Shown here: positions 61,717 to 64,000 of the stretch, piece by piece | How the letters are laid out: each line of letters opens with the position of its first letter | How positions within the stretch are numbered: the first letter of the stretch is position 1 | Source: Phascolomyces articulosus | Taxonomy: Eukaryota; Mucoromycota; Mucoromycetes; Mucorales; Lichtheimiaceae | Assembly (NCBI GenBank): GCA_025677815.1 | Contig: JAIXMP010000022.1 | Location: 186,001-250,000 of the forward strand | Length of the DNA: 64,000 bases | Direction of reading: 5' to 3' | Program-made: the position numbers and the translations under genes | Notes under the pieces: generated by a model | Told to the model about the DNA's origin: nothing | Database searches by the model: none | The model's input: the letters and a program-made list of their open reading frames with translations, nothing else

Positions 61717-63682
61717 ATGGATAAACCGCAAGCACCTTATTTATATTCTTACACACCAGCGACTTGTAGGTTTTTTACATCTATATAAAAAAAATCAGGG
61801 GACAGAGGAAGAACTTAAATATACTAAGATATAGGTAGAATAAGATGGGAAAGAGATATAACAATAATAACTTACATATATATTTATCATTTTAGGTAAC
61901 ATTTATATGACATACAATACCAAACAATTTAGTAACTACAAACAAGAAAGAGTCGTGAAATTTCAAGGAAGGGCAAGAGTATCAGAAGGACTACATCGCT
62001 ATGCTGAACCCCCCAAAAAAATTCCCCAAGTGATACCCAAATCGACAGAATTTATACCTGATCGTCTTGTACGTGTGTCCGACATGAAAGTGATAGAAGG
62101 AAAAGATGCCAAAGAAGGCTACTGTACTCTCTCCTATGCATTTAAACAATCTGGCGAAATTACAGTGGAAGAAAACAGTGACAAGCTTAAGCGCATCGAT
62201 GAAGGCAAACACCGAATTATTTTCCCCGCCAAAACTATTCGTGTCAAACCCAGAGGTCGAAAACGATTACCCCCCAAGATCAAATATGTCACATTTGAAG
62301 GATTGATTCAACACATCTGTCAGGATTTTAATATCAAGTATATTTGGTATGATCAATTATGTATTGATCAAGACAATTTGACCGAGAAATGCAAGACGAT
62401 TCGTCAAATACATCAAATTTATCGTCATGCGTATTGTACTGTGGCCTTGGTTCCTGAACTAACTACCGTTTCTCATAAAACCGAATGGCATCTCCCCAGG
62501 CATAATGCTGCCAGTAATACTTTGTTGAAATCCCTTTGGATGAAACGCATGTGGACTTTAGCTGAGGCATCCATGTCTCAACGACTGCTCTTTGTAGGTC
62601 AAACCTGTCATTCCTGGGGATTTCGATCACGATACTTAAGAATTGATAAAGATGGATCACAAACCAATGTGGCATCCACTTTAGTCCATGCTCATAAACG
62701 AACCAGTATAAGTGAACTTGATCGATTGTTTGCGTTGGCCAACTTGTTCCCTGAGCAAGTCATGGATCATATTCAAATTGATTACAATCAATCCGTATTG
62801 GAATTGATGATTCAAATTTATGGATTGTTGGCGAAAAAAGATCCTACTATTTTATGTTTTGAAAAACGTGGCTATGATTATAATACAGCGTTAAAAGCAT
62901 TACCTAACAAAAAGTATAATGACAATAATGACAATGAGGGTATGCAAGATATGATGCCGATTCAAGGATACAATCTTCCCTCTTGGACAGGTATCGGCGG
63001 TGAACATCAAGCACAGGAATGGATTACTCCGTTTGAAAATGAGAAGTATTCGATTCATGGATCCATCATGCAAATAGAATGTTCGGGTATTTCAGGAAGT
63101 AATATCACCACCTATGCAGCAAAAGAGCGCTTCATACTAAGTGATCAAGATATTCCTCCCCTCCCTCCAGGCGGCTATGACAAGAATGGAAACTTGGTGT
63201 TTTGGGAACTGGTCGTTCAAATCCAACTTCCAGGTGATACGAGTGGTCAAAAACGACTTGTTTATGTGGGTCGTACAGCTTATTCACCTTTAATCAACAA
63301 TCACCTTTCTGCCAATATGTTTGTCGACACCCTCGAACGGTTATCACATTTCTTACCCATCAAGAAAGAAGATTTGCAATGGGTACGCACACCAGTTGAA
63401 AGAAAACAATTGGGAGAAGAAAATCGACCACGCTTTAGTTTCTCGAATTTGATTGAAAATACAGAGTTTCAATACGATGCTCATTATGTGATTCTTTGTG
63501 GTATGCCGTTCTATAGAAAGAAATTTTGGTTTCTTCCTTCTTCGTATCGAAATTATTATCCTGTTCTCAAGAAAGAAAATGGTAGTCCTTATTTTAAAAC
63601 CATTGGGTTATGTAATACTGAAAATGTACAAGACTTTTTTGTGGATTATCATCCAAATGAACAAGTCTTTAAAATTCAATAG
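61717..63682 (+). CDS. HET (heterokaryon incompatibility) domain protein
   Basis: Model: join(61717..61765, 61896..63682), 611 residues. A small first exon (MDKPQAPYLYSYTPAT) joins in phase through a GTAGGT donor to the large second exon. The ATG at 61907 is an alternative start if that exon is not used. The frame is also open upstream of 61717 (EQVRSFLNER) to a possible AG acceptor at 61685-61686, so a further 5' exon cannot be excluded. The HET domain motifs appear in order: YCTLSYAF (about 92), YIWYDQLCIDQ (about 166), IYRHAYCTVALVPE (about 191), LWMKRMWTLAEA (about 230) and, later, DRLFALANLFPE. HET proteins trigger cell death during non-self recognition in filamentous ascomycetes; in other fungi the role is unknown. 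The C-terminal 250 residues match nothing I know. No adjacent partner gene is visible. Confidence 0.85.
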
Positions 63683-63707
63683 AAGAATAAATACACTATT
63701 CTTTAAT

Positions 63708-63743
<36 letters not shown>

Positions 63744-64000
63744 ATGGTGTGTCATAGCTGTCTATAAGGGGTTGTGTAAATAAGTATGATATATATATAT
63801 ATGCATGGCTTTGATTTTATCTACATGGTTTTGTATAACACATAGATAGTTTACACATTTATCACCTTGTTCTCCCTGATCAAGAATAGAATCACGATTT
63901 AACATCATAATGTTGTGTTCTTAGGAATAGATATTTATTTTTCATTAAAATGTGTGCACAATGCTAGATACAGAAAACTGAACTCAATACCACCGTTTAC
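63683..64000. other. 3' flank with a 30-nt poly-T run
   Basis: A run of 30 T lies at 63711-63740, just after the HET gene stop, then AT-rich sequence to the window edge. Confidence 0.8.

Overview
The window is fungal nuclear DNA, most likely from a Mucoromycota (Mucorales-type) genome. The base composition is AT-rich. Genes carry many short GT-AG introns, usually 50-150 nt. Proteins have long Ser/Thr/Gln/His/Pro tracts, and the spaces between genes hold many homopolymer runs and decayed mobile elements. No tRNA, rRNA or CRISPR array was recognised. Exon-intron models below were built by hand by matching splice sites to reading phase and protein family; each coding sum is a multiple of three.

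Layout. 1-1.0 kb: start of a C2H2 zinc-finger regulator (minus strand, running off the left edge). 1.2-8.3 kb: gene-poor, with a 48-bp tandem repeat, a 20-bp perfect palindrome and a few weak coding-like scraps. 8.3-12 kb: an orphan acidic protein, a DUF4112 membrane protein and a Pex24/Pex30-type peroxin with a dysferlin-like domain. 12-24 kb: a decayed, accessory-like zone. It holds an 85-bp TA-flanked MITE, a multi-exon pseudogene broken by stops and frameshifts, a small intact secreted protein of the Streptomyces subtilisin inhibitor (SSI) family, a Merlin/ISXO2-like transposase scrap, an F-box/LRR pseudogene, a LINE 3' scrap and a 512-bp MITE-like element.

24-46.9 kb is the gene-dense core. 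It contains a TPR/F-box/LRR protein of Dia2/Pof3 architecture (with a probable GC-AG intron), importin beta-1 (15 coding exons), the 25-residue ribosomal protein eL41 (its start codon split by an intron), a four-LIM paxillin-like protein divergent from complex I NDUFV1, a nucleoside deaminase with a broken second copy, a small putative membrane protein, and an M1 aminopeptidase with an in-frame Gly-Lys-His-Glu minisatellite and an 18-nt microexon that encodes GAMEN. 47-52.7 kb is gene-poor with LINE relics. 52.8-63.7 kb holds a TMEM33/Pom33 protein, a four-finger C2H2 regulator, a 3-hydroxyisobutyryl-CoA hydrolase-like protein that has lost a predicted catalytic Asp, and a HET-domain protein. 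A dense cluster of RFX X-box-like palindromes lies between the zinc-finger gene and the hydrolase gene.

Most intact genes are housekeeping genes (nuclear import, ribosome, respiration, peroxisome, ER/nuclear envelope, proteolysis) with no operon-like logic. The unusual material is in small features: the eL41 gene, the SSI-like inhibitor, the aminopeptidase repeat, the X-box cluster, the dead deaminase copy and the relic belt at 14-23 kb.
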